Part shown: positions 1-7,303 of the stretch, one piece after another | How positions within the stretch are numbered: the stretch's first letter is position 1 | Layout of the letters: every line of letters starts with the position of its first letter | DNA from: an uncultured Chitinophagaceae bacterium | GTDB lineage: Bacteria > Bacteroidota > Bacteroidia > Chitinophagales > Chitinophagaceae | Reading direction: 5' to 3' | Length of the DNA stretch: 18,561 nucleotides | Assembly (NCBI GenBank): GCA_937996595.1 | Contig: CALKVC010000127.1 | Coordinates: 1 to 18,561 of the forward strand | Translations under genes and position numbers: made by a program | The notes under the pieces: model-generated | Seen by the model: the letters and a program-made list of their open reading frames with translations, nothing else | The model's database searches: none | Told to the model about the DNA's origin: nothing

Positions 1-18
1 ACGTGTGCTTTCCGATCT
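1..18. other. Illumina adapter remnant at contig edge
   Basis: The first 18 bases match the reverse complement of the Illumina TruSeq read adapter (ACGTGTGCTCTTCCGATCT) with a single C missing after ACGTGTGCT. A chance match of this length at the exact end of a sequence is very unlikely. These bases are therefore library sequence and not genome, and the bases just after them are read-end quality at best. Confidence 0.9.
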
Positions 19-52
19 CACTATTGAGAGGGGATTGCTTATAACAAGTTAC

Positions 53-80
53 TATGAACTTTGAACTATGAACTTTGAAC
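53..80. repeat. Tandem heptamer repeat (TWTGAAC x4)
   Basis: Four head-to-tail heptamers alternate TATGAAC, TTTGAAC, TATGAAC, TTTGAAC, which is also a 14-bp unit repeated exactly twice. The repeat lies two bases beyond the comM stop codon, outside coding sequence. It lies next to the contig edge and may be one of a dispersed family of short intergenic repeats that broke the assembly. Confidence 0.8.
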
Positions 81-82
81 AT

Positions 83-1627
83 CTAACCACCCCATCCTTC
101 CCTGTCTAAACTCCTGTACTGGATGGCTTCAGCGAGGTGTTCGGGTTTGATATCGGGAGAATGGGCCAGGTCGGCGATTGTACGGCTTACTTTAATAATG
201 CGGTCGTAAGCCCTGGCAGAAAGGTTCAGTTTTTCCATGGCTGATTTTAGCAGGCGTTGCCCTGTGTCGTTGATGATACATATCTCTTTCAGCATTTTAC
301 TGCTCATTTGCGCATTGGCGTATACGCCTTCGTGCATTAGATACCTTTGTGCCTGTAAGTTTCTTGCATTAATTACCCGTTCCCTTATTTGTTCACTTTT
401 TTCAAATATATTTTTGGAAGACAATTCTTCAAATGCCACAGGCGTAACTTCCACATGTAAATCAATTCTGTCTAGCAGTGGCCCGGAAATTTTTCCAAGG
501 TATTTCTGAACAATACCGGGCCCGCAACTGCATTCCTTGTCAGGATGGTTAAAATATCCGCAAGGGCATGGGTTCATACTGGCGATAAGCATGAAACTAG
601 CCGGAAAATCAAGCGCAATCTTTGCCCGGGATATCGTAACCCTTCTTTCTTCCATCGGCTGGCGCATTACTTCAAGCACGGTTCTTTTAAATTCGGGCAA
701 CTCATCCAGGAACAACACACCATTATGTGCCAAAGAAATTTCACCCGGCTGAGGGTTACCTCCTCCACCAACGAGTGCCACATCGGAAATGGTATGATGG
801 GGGCTCCTGAACGGGCGACGGCTTACCAACATGGCATTATCAGGCAGCTTCCCGGCTACGCTGTGAATTTTAGTGGTTTCAAGAGCTTCCTGTAAACTTA
901 ATGGTGGCAATATGGTTGGTAATCTTTTTGCCAGCATCGTTTTACCGGCACCTGGAGGCCCGATCAATATGGCATTATGACCTCCGGCAGCTGCTATTTC
1001 CAATGCCCTTTTGATGTTCTCCTGACCCTTAACATCACTGAAGTCTATTTCAAAATCCCGTTGTGCACTGGCAAAAGCTTCCTGCGTATCTACAAAAACG
1101 TGTTTCAGCAATGATTCATCCCTGAAGAAACCGATCACATCATTCAGGTGGTCTACAGCATACACTTTCAACCCGTTAACCATAGCGGCTTCATTGGCAT
1201 TGGCAGATGGAACGATCAGCCCTTCAAATCCCTCCTTATGTGCCTGGATAGCGATGGGCAGCGCCCCCTTGATGGGTTTAACGGTTCCGTCAAGACTAAG
1301 TTCACCCATAATAACGTAAGCGGGTAAACGCTCCGGATTGTCAATCTGCTCTGTCGCCGCCAGGGTACCGATGGCAATGGGTAAATCGAATGCAGAACCG
1401 CTTTTCCTGATATCTGCAGGTGCCAGGTTTACCACCAGCTTTGTCCTTGGCATATAATAGTGATTGCTCTTTATGGCGCTTTCTACCCGATGCAGGCTTT
1501 CTTTTACGGCATTGTCGGGCAGGCCCACAATAAAATAATGTTGCCCTTGGTTGTTTACGTTCACTTCAACGGTAATGGTGATGGCTTCTACGCCATAAAC
1601 AGCGCTGCCGAATGTTTTTACAAGCAT
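83..1627 (-). CDS. comM: ComM/YifB family AAA+ ATPase (Mg-chelatase-like)
   Basis: This is a full-length 514-residue YifB/ComM protein. In naturally transformable bacteria ComM is a hexameric helicase that promotes branch migration during integration of incoming DNA; in non-competent species the role is unclear. The N-terminal ~170 residues form the Lon-protease-like ChlI domain, which lacks an evident protease active site. The AAA+ core has Walker A GPPGAGKT (223-230), Walker B VLFLDE (304-309), and a sensor/arginine-finger region around SGPLLDRIDLH (381-391). Four cysteines at 354, 356, 366 and 368 look like the family's zinc-type cluster. The C-terminal Mg-chelatase domain ends in the typical YRSLDR (503-508). 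The ATG start gives the usual N-terminus of the family. The name is well supported; a competence role in this organism is not shown. Confidence 0.93.
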   Translation of the reverse strand: MLVKTFGSAVYGVEAITITVEVNVNNQGQHYFIVGLPDNAVKESLHRVESAIKSNHYYMPRTKLVVNLAPADIRKSGSAFDLPIAIGTLAATEQIDNPERLPAYVIMGELSLDGTVKPIKGALPIAIQAHKEGFEGLIVPSANANEAAMVNGLKVYAVDHLNDVIGFFRDESLLKHVFVDTQEAFASAQRDFEIDFSDVKGQENIKRALEIAAAGGHNAILIGPPGAGKTMLAKRLPTILPPLSLQEALETTKIHSVAGKLPDNAMLVSRRPFRSPHHTISDVALVGGGGNPQPGEISLAHNGVLFLDELPEFKRTVLEVMRQPMEERRVTISRAKIALDFPASFMLIASMNPCPCGYFNHPDKECSCGPGIVQKYLGKISGPLLDRIDLHVEVTPVAFEELSSKNIFEKSEQIRERVINARNLQAQRYLMHEGVYANAQMSSKMLKEICIINDTGQRLLKSAMEKLNLSARAYDRIIKVSRTIADLAHSPDIKPEHLAEAIQYRSLDREGWGG

Positions 1628-1793
1628 GTGTAAAGGTTACGCCCGCCTGTTGTAATCTAAAGTGATTTATCACGCATTATTGAAAGAAAATACCCTGAAT
1701 AACAGGAGAAATAAATGATACATACCGGGTGAAATAAACGATATCCATATTTTGTACCGGAAAAAATATTACGAAAATCCTTAGATTTATCTC

Positions 1794-2180
1794 ATGCTGA
1801 AATACGTACTTTGCTGGTTTCCGATGATTCTTATCGCAATATTGAATGGTACTGCCAGAGACCTGTGGTATAAGAAACTGACTGGTGAACTGGCCGGGCA
1901 TCAATTATCCACCATTACTTTAATCATTCTTCTCGGGGTTTATATCTGGTTTGTGTCCGGATGGCTTCCTTTCAGAAACAGCCAAGAAGCTGCTGTTACC
2001 GGTATTATATGGCTTGTACTGACACTTGGGTTTGAATTTGGATTCGGGCTTTACCGCGGAACTTCCTTGAACAGGTTGCTGGAAGATTATAATTTACTGA
2101 AAGGCAGAATCTGGGTATTCATTCCTCTCTGGACTGTTATTGCTCCATATCTATTTTACAGGATCAGATCAGGTAACTAA
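1794..2180 (+). CDS. Small four-helix membrane protein, unknown function
   Basis: A 128-residue, strongly hydrophobic protein with four likely transmembrane helices at about 4-20, 40-57, 66-86 and 105-122. Polar residues set in or beside the helices look conserved in style: NGTARDLWY (18-26), HQLST (36-40), E81-F82 and DYNLLKGRIW (98-107). I do not recognise a named family. It is divergent from comM, separated by 166 bp, and convergent with the next gene with only 12 bp between stop codons, so there is no room for a separate terminator. Length, membrane pattern and ordinary codon use support a real gene. It could be a small transporter-like or enzyme-associated membrane protein, but nothing visible decides this. 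Confidence 0.75.
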   Translation: MLKYVLCWFPMILIAILNGTARDLWYKKLTGELAGHQLSTITLIILLGVYIWFVSGWLPFRNSQEAAVTGIIWLVLTLGFEFGFGLYRGTSLNRLLEDYNLLKGRIWVFIPLWTVIAPYLFYRIRSGN

Positions 2181-2192
2181 TCTTTATGCTAG

Positions 2193-2663
2193 TCATTCAT
2201 TTAAGGTTTCCTTCAAAATATCATCAATGATTGCCAGGTGATGTTTTGTATGTATCAGCAGGAACTTCTTCGCTTCCTGTAATCGTAAATCGCCAAAGAC
2301 AGGATGCCTGAAATAACTTCCGGACTCAAGGGCATCGAGTTCTTTCAATTTCAATCTTGTTTTTAAAAGATGTTCCTTCAGGGAACTGGCTGATACCGGG
2401 TTCTTCGGTTTAACTATTTCAGGCGCTCTTCCTTTTCCCCTGGGTATTTTACCAAAAGCGAAAACCATCAACTTGATAATACTGTATTTGCGCTTATACT
2501 TTAATGGATCTGATGTTGATAAGGCATTGGTGATGGAGTTAAGCACCAGTAATGAATGCTCTATATGCCAGCCTACAGCAGCCGAAGATATTTTGTGTGT
2601 GGTATGATTGAATGAATGAATCCTTCTTTCAATTTCATCAAGCAATGCTTCCAGGTTTCTCAA
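2193..2663 (-). CDS. DinB-fold putative metal-dependent protein (DUF1569-like)
   Basis: A 156-residue, mostly helical protein resembling the DUF1569 branch of the DinB/YfiT four-helix-bundle superfamily. These proteins usually hold a metal ion with histidines on neighbouring helices. Candidate ligands are H33 and H36 (GWHIEHS) and H138, H141 and H142 (HTKHHLAIIDDIL), the spacing expected of the family. Some superfamily members are thiol transferases; the substrate here cannot be told. There is no signal peptide or membrane segment, so it should be cytoplasmic. The gene stands alone, convergent with the membrane protein at 1794-2180. The family is fairly secure and the function is unknown. Confidence 0.8.
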   Translation of the reverse strand: MRNLEALLDEIERRIHSFNHTTHKISSAAVGWHIEHSLLVLNSITNALSTSDPLKYKRKYSIIKLMVFAFGKIPRGKGRAPEIVKPKNPVSASSLKEHLLKTRLKLKELDALESGSYFRHPVFGDLRLQEAKKFLLIHTKHHLAIIDDILKETLNE

Positions 2664-2798
2664 ACTGAATGGTATTTAATTTGTTAATGGATCTGTCAAT
2701 TATACAAGTCAGATTGATTTATAACCTCTCTGCCATTCCATTGTAAATATTAATTTAAAAAAATGTAGCATCACCCTGTTTGCATTTATCCAATCTTA

Positions 2799-5063
2799 TC
2801 AGGTTAAAGGTAACGGTTCTACAAAATACATATCGATATCCCCTTTACCTTTTGCCGATATTTTACCACGGTGTACGCAATGGTAGCGGTCTTTCACCAA
2901 CGCATAGGTGCTGGAACTGATATTCACCCTGCCGGTTTCCCCGCTGCTTTCCATCCTGGATGCCGTATTCACCGTATCGCCCCAGATATCATAAGCAAAT
3001 TTCTTTACACCTACAATACCCGCCACAACTGGTCCGGAATGCACACCAATCCTGATTTCAAGGCCCGGCTTTCCTTCAGCCTCTTTCTTCCTTTTATGTT
3101 CAGCCATAAAATGCTGGATTTCCAAAGCGGCATCCACAACATCAGCGGCATGTGTCAAATTGGGTGTGGGTAGCCCGCCTGCCGCCATATAGGCATCCCC
3201 GATGGTTTTTATCTTTTCAACACCGTGCTTCTGCATGATATGGTCAAACGCAGAAAAACACTCATTGATCTCGGCAACCAGTTCTTTTGGGGTCAGCTTT
3301 TCAGAAAGCTGGGTGAACCCTTTGAAATCCGTAAACAGTACGGTAACCTCGTCTATTGACTGGGCTTCTGAACTCCCCTTCATCTTCAGTTCTTCGGCCA
3401 CTTCTGCTGGCAATATATTCAATAACAGTTCATCGCTCCTTTTTTTCTCCCGGTTAACCCTGTTCCGCTGGCGGAAAACAATGGTTGAAAACACCATCAG
3501 GCCTGCAATTCCTAACAGGGATGAATAAAGGATATTCCGTTGCCTTTTCAGTTGTTCTTTGTTTAGGGCGTCCTTCTTTTCCTGCTCCAGCTTTGCCAGT
3601 GCCTCTTTTTGCCTGCGTTCCTGTTCCTGCTGCTGCTGCAAAGCTTCTGCCCTGGCCATTTTTTGGGCATATTCATTTTCTATCTGCTGCTCTTTCAGCT
3701 TTTGTTCATAGATTAGTTGTTGTTTCTCTTTTTCCGTTTTAGCTGCTGCCTGTTTCTTTTCAAATTCATACCGGATAGCCTTTAATTCAATCTCCTTTTG
3801 CAGGGCCAGTTGTTTTTTGTCGCTTTCCATTTTAAGTGAATCTTCCTTTTTAGCAAACTCGTAATTGAGGGCGGTTTGGGTAAGTTTTTTCTCATTCTCC
3901 TTATTATAAACCGAATCATTCAGTTCATTGAAGCGTACATAAGAGGAATAAGCATTTTGATAATCGCCCTGCAAGACCTGTATTTCACTAAGCTGTTTGT
4001 ATGCACCGAACAGCGCTTCCAGGTTACCTGATTGCCTGAATACAGCTATGGCGCTGTCTGTATAATTCCTTGCTATATTCAACGCCTGTAATTGCGTATA
4101 TCCGTAAGTGGTAGCTATATCACTCCCCTTTTCCATGGCAATCCCCTTGTAGATCTCCCCTAAAATTGTCATGTTATATCCGGTGGATTCAAAATACTTT
4201 TTCCTTTTTGAAATAGCCAGTGCGGTATTCGAATATTCAAGGGCCTTATCAAACTCTTTTTTGTTGCTGTACAATGATCCGAGGTTACTGAGGTTACGTT
4301 CTATTCCTGTGCTGTCTTTTATTTCACGGTACATGCCCAGCGACCTGTTTACATAAACAATGGCGCTGTCGTATTCTTTCTGCCGCGTGAAAACATCCCC
4401 GATATTTCCAATTGCCATGGCCTTGCCGGGTTTATATTTGAAAGATTCATACATATCATACCCCTTTTGCAGGTACTCACGTTGCTTTGCATATTCCTTT
4501 TGTATGCCAAAAATGCTGGCAATATTCGTATAGCAGTTTGCCATCCCGTTCTTAATGCCCAGTATACTGCCAGGTGTTGCTTCTTTTCGGGCCTGTTCAA
4601 AATAGGTAAGTGATGAAAATAAACATTCCAATGCACGGGGATAATTGGAAAGCGCCTGGTATGTTGCACCCAGGTTATTCAGAACGGTAGCGATGCCTTC
4701 TTTGTTGCCTCCTTCCTTTTCCAGTGCCAGGGATACCAGGTAATGCCTAATGGCTGCTGAATCATTTCCTTCTTCATGGTAGAGATTACCGAGTAAATAT
4801 GAAAGCGTTGAAATGGTATCTTTTTTATGCAGTTTCTTGGCCAGTTCCACTGCTTGTTCATTATATAAAGCAGCCTTCTGGATATCTACTTGTATATACA
4901 AATTACCCAGGTTTACCAGCATATTTAACCTGGTTGAATCACTTGATACAGTCGGCAGTTTTGCCAGTAAAGAATCAATTTTTGCCTGCCTTTTTCCCTG
5001 CTGGGCATAAACCGTACCCAAAAAGCTGAATATCATCAGCACGATGAATATTGACTTTTTCAT
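2799..5063 (-). CDS. TPR-sensor class III adenylate cyclase
   Basis: A receptor-type nucleotide cyclase that should make cAMP from ATP on the cytoplasmic side of the inner membrane. I start it at the ATG at 5063 (754 residues) because MKKSIFIVLMIFSFLGTVYA is a clean signal peptide; a TTG at 5090 would only add nine residues. In order: signal peptide, TPR repeats (~40-385), a long charged Lys/Glu/Gln coiled coil (~395-505), one transmembrane helix (~511-530), a transducer segment ending LLLNILPAEVAEELK, and the cyclase domain (~570-750). Metal-binding D579 (FTDF) and D623 (GDAY), adenine-selecting K619 and D692 (DIWGD), and transition-state N699 and R703 are all present, so it looks active and ATP-specific. 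No HAMP domain is seen. It is a single-gene unit. Confidence 0.9.
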   Translation of the reverse strand: MKKSIFIVLMIFSFLGTVYAQQGKRQAKIDSLLAKLPTVSSDSTRLNMLVNLGNLYIQVDIQKAALYNEQAVELAKKLHKKDTISTLSYLLGNLYHEEGNDSAAIRHYLVSLALEKEGGNKEGIATVLNNLGATYQALSNYPRALECLFSSLTYFEQARKEATPGSILGIKNGMANCYTNIASIFGIQKEYAKQREYLQKGYDMYESFKYKPGKAMAIGNIGDVFTRQKEYDSAIVYVNRSLGMYREIKDSTGIERNLSNLGSLYSNKKEFDKALEYSNTALAISKRKKYFESTGYNMTILGEIYKGIAMEKGSDIATTYGYTQLQALNIARNYTDSAIAVFRQSGNLEALFGAYKQLSEIQVLQGDYQNAYSSYVRFNELNDSVYNKENEKKLTQTALNYEFAKKEDSLKMESDKKQLALQKEIELKAIRYEFEKKQAAAKTEKEKQQLIYEQKLKEQQIENEYAQKMARAEALQQQQEQERRQKEALAKLEQEKKDALNKEQLKRQRNILYSSLLGIAGLMVFSTIVFRQRNRVNREKKRSDELLLNILPAEVAEELKMKGSSEAQSIDEVTVLFTDFKGFTQLSEKLTPKELVAEINECFSAFDHIMQKHGVEKIKTIGDAYMAAGGLPTPNLTHAADVVDAALEIQHFMAEHKRKKEAEGKPGLEIRIGVHSGPVVAGIVGVKKFAYDIWGDTVNTASRMESSGETGRVNISSSTYALVKDRYHCVHRGKISAKGKGDIDMYFVEPLPLT

Positions 5064-5283
5064 GTAAACATGATTTTTGCTTTTATTCAAAATAACTCAT
5101 TTACAAATGTCGTACAGGTGCATTAACAGGTAACAGCGGTAGAAGGATATTGAATTGAATATATACGCCAGGCGTTGGCATACAGCTTCAAACCGGGGAT
5201 TGAAGTTGACATATATTTTCAATACACGGCAGGATCACAAATCAGGTAACCAGCAAACTCACAGAACCCATTTTATAGAAATA

Positions 5284-5874
5284 TCATTTCAGGCTATCGG
5301 CCGAAACAGGCAGTGGTACCAGGTTCTTCACAGGTTTAATGCTTTTCAGATAGGCAAAAATACTGCTCACTTCCTTATCGGTCAGTTTGGTGTAATTGAA
5401 CCAGGGCATGGGCGGTAACAGTGGCCGGCTTCCATCAATCCCTTTCCATTTACCTTCCCTGATTGCTTTTGCAAACTGCTGCTCCGTCCACCCGCCGATA
5501 CCTGTTTCATCCGGCGTTAAATTGCCGGCAAAAGAAATGCCCCATGGGCCGGCTGCTCCTGTAAGATCAGGGTAAAAAACAGAAAATCCGGATTGCAGTA
5601 ATTTTTTATCAAATGTGGCAACCGGCCTGTCAGAAGGATACCCAGACAGCATCAGTTCAGGAATGATTTCAGGTCCATTTGGCCCCATCCTTTTTGGTGA
5701 ATGGCAATCATTACAACCCATGATCTGAACGAGGTGTTCACCTTGTTTTATAGGGTCTTCCCCTGAAGTGGATTCCGCAGTTTTACTTATTTCACCTGCC
5801 TTATTTTCAGCGTCAGAGCAAGATAAAAACGTTAATGAAGATAAAATTGAAAATAATAATATGGTTCTTTTCAT
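5284..5874 (-). CDS. Lipoprotein class I cytochrome c
   Basis: A 196-residue exported monohaem cytochrome c for electron transfer outside the cytoplasm. The N-terminus MKRTILLFSILSSLTFLSC has a lipobox with acylated Cys19. A Ser/Glu-rich linker (~20-42) tethers the haem domain. The haem site is C54-N-D-C57-H58, and M156 in LLPPMPW is the likely sixth ligand. The C-terminal helix carries LTDKEVSSIFAYLKSIKPV, typical of c-type cytochromes that accompany dehydrogenases. No partner oxidoreductase is adjacent: the cyclase lies 220 bp downstream and a ~530-bp gap lies upstream, so its redox partner is unknown. Confidence 0.9.
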   Translation of the reverse strand: MKRTILLFSILSSLTFLSCSDAENKAGEISKTAESTSGEDPIKQGEHLVQIMGCNDCHSPKRMGPNGPEIIPELMLSGYPSDRPVATFDKKLLQSGFSVFYPDLTGAAGPWGISFAGNLTPDETGIGGWTEQQFAKAIREGKWKGIDGSRPLLPPMPWFNYTKLTDKEVSSIFAYLKSIKPVKNLVPLPVSADSLK

Positions 5875-6061
5875 TAGAAAAAATTTTCAGTTGAAAAATT
5901 GTTTTACAATCTTTACAATATATATAATTTTTCGAACATATACTACAGCGAAGTAAAAAATTAATTTACCACATATCCTCTTTTAGCTTGACAGAAGGGT
6001 AAAAATGAATGCTTTGTAAAGTGGTATTATTAATTGGTAGATTTCTGTTGATTGATATTAG

Positions 6062-6223
6062 TTAATTGGGTATATAGAAATATTCATTGATAGATTTATC
6101 CAGCCTTTCTGAAATCCCCTGGTAGTTTTTTTCAGACGGTTTAATTCTTACGTATTTTTCTATAATGCTGCTTTGTTTGTAAATATGAAATGTTCTTTCT
6201 GCATCCTGAATAAACTTATTCAT
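6062..6223 (-). CDS. Possible 53-aa small protein
   Basis: An ATG-to-TAA frame of 53 codons starts MNKFIQDAERTFHIYKQ and ends NEYFYIPN. The composition is protein-like: mixed charged and aromatic residues, amphipathic, no low-complexity run. The leader before the ATG is A-rich, as is common in this phylum. There is no TAnnTTTG box and no recognised family, and it lies alone in a long AT-rich gap. It could be a real small gene, the tail of a decayed gene, or chance. Confidence 0.3.
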   Translation of the reverse strand: MNKFIQDAERTFHIYKQSSIIEKYVRIKPSEKNYQGISERLDKSINEYFYIPN

Positions 6224-6368
6224 ATTTATTTCTAAATTTCATCAAAAAAAGACGTGAAAAATGTTAGCCCCACATTAGCCAACTTCAGTTTTTTACCAAT
6301 TTACTTTACTGTTTTTCCAATGATGTACTTGTTACAAACAGGCAATTACCTCTTAATTACGTATCGAC

Positions 6369-6394
6369 AAAAAAATAGTATTCATTCTGAATAC
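6369..6394 (-). terminator. Rho-independent terminator after DUF5694 gene
   Basis: Read on the minus strand, ten bases after the DUF5694 stop codon, a perfect 7-bp stem GTATTCA / TGAATAC with a GAA loop is followed by TATTTTTTT. The stem is AT-rich and so weak, but the position and T-tract fit an intrinsic terminator closing the two-gene operon. Confidence 0.6.
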
Positions 6395-6404
6395 CTTATA
6401 TACG

Positions 6405-7274
6405 TTATTTCTCAAGTTCATTAAACTTCACCAGCTCATATGCCGGTGAGCACTCAAACAACCATTTCAGGATGGCAATATGCCCGGCTCCGAATAAAAC
6501 CAGGAGCCGGTCATTCTCATTGGCTTTAATACGCTGGATATTCCTGAATATACGCAGATTCCTGTTCATCCAGAACATGGATAATGCATCCGGGCCTTCC
6601 TGATTTTCTGATATAAACTGGCCTCCAGCAATATATGCGCCAAAATACCTGTTTAGCACTTTATCAGAATTCAAATACTTAAATCCAGACAAAAGCGTAT
6701 TGCCTAACTGGAATTCGTCTTCATAATTATAAAACATATTATATCTCTGACTGAACTCATCTTTACCTCCGAAATAATGCCTGTTTGCAATTGTATCCAG
6801 ATATCCAATGCCTTTGATTGATGAATCATTAACCAGGTCCATCAGGAGCGCACCTGCATTTACACCATAAATGGTATCCAGGTTGAACTTTTCCACCAGC
6901 CGCATCCCAATCTGGCTTCTTTCACTGGCATATAATCGCTCACGTCCTGCTTTCCATTCATTGAAATTATATACCAGGTACCCTGTAATGGGTCCAGATT
7001 CAACCATTATCTTAGTGGGTTTGAATTTAGCCAGGTAATCAATGAGATCTAATAATTGACGTTGCCTTTCCGGTGAATAAATATTGATCCTGTTATCCGA
7101 TTCTGTTTTATATGCATCAAGCCCGGGATAATCAAAATGCCAGGAGCCCACAAGCAATACTTTAGGAATTTTCTTTCCTTTAAGTAATATTTCATCCGGG
7201 TTAATCTGGCAAAATAAGTATTGCGTACTGTATAATATCACACTCAAAAACAGTATGGTTGCTTTCTTTTTCAT
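6405..7274 (-). CDS. DUF5694 exported protein (TraB/GumN-Tiki-like)
   Basis: A 289-residue protein of the DUF5694 type, found mainly in Bacteroidota. An N-terminal signal peptide (about 1-22, ending LFCQ) predicts export. The core shows the signature pattern of the EreA/ChaN/TraB-GumN (Tiki) superfamily: GSWHF (43-47) near the N-terminus, an acidic residue on the next strand (E92 in VESGP), a basic/Asn helix motif WMNRNLRIFRN (235-245), and a C-terminal GAGH (262-265). Family members include hydrolases and metalloproteases that use these His/Glu positions; activity and substrate here are unknown. It lies 29 bp downstream of the erythromycin-esterase-like gene on the same strand and is almost certainly co-transcribed with it. 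A hairpin terminator follows. Confidence 0.82.
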   Translation of the reverse strand: MKKKATILFLSVILYSTQYLFCQINPDEILLKGKKIPKVLLVGSWHFDYPGLDAYKTESDNRINIYSPERQRQLLDLIDYLAKFKPTKIMVESGPITGYLVYNFNEWKAGRERLYASERSQIGMRLVEKFNLDTIYGVNAGALLMDLVNDSSIKGIGYLDTIANRHYFGGKDEFSQRYNMFYNYEDEFQLGNTLLSGFKYLNSDKVLNRYFGAYIAGGQFISENQEGPDALSMFWMNRNLRIFRNIQRIKANENDRLLVLFGAGHIAILKWLFECSPAYELVKFNELEK

Positions 7275-7303
7275 TTCTATTACTATTAAATAATTAATCT
7301 CTT

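Larger units (their letters stand above)
5875..6404. other. 530-bp largely non-coding interval
   Basis: This AT-rich stretch separates the cytochrome gene from the DUF5694 gene, both on the minus strand. It holds one possible 53-codon ORF (6062-6223) and a terminator-like hairpin for the upstream operon at the right end (6369-6394). I saw no RNA gene, mobile-element end or longer conserved ORF in either strand. The cytochrome promoter must lie here, but no exact TAnnTTTG box was found within about 90 bp of its start. Confidence 0.6.

Noticed and set aside
545..895. Plus-strand 116-codon frame inside comM
   Set aside because: It is fully antisense to conserved AAA+ motifs and has no family resemblance; an antisense shadow, like other long frames opposite the cyclase, dihydroorotase and engB.
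2758..2798. Terminator after the cyclase gene (minus-strand T-run at 2758-2764)
   Set aside because: There is a T-run but no convincing stem before it.
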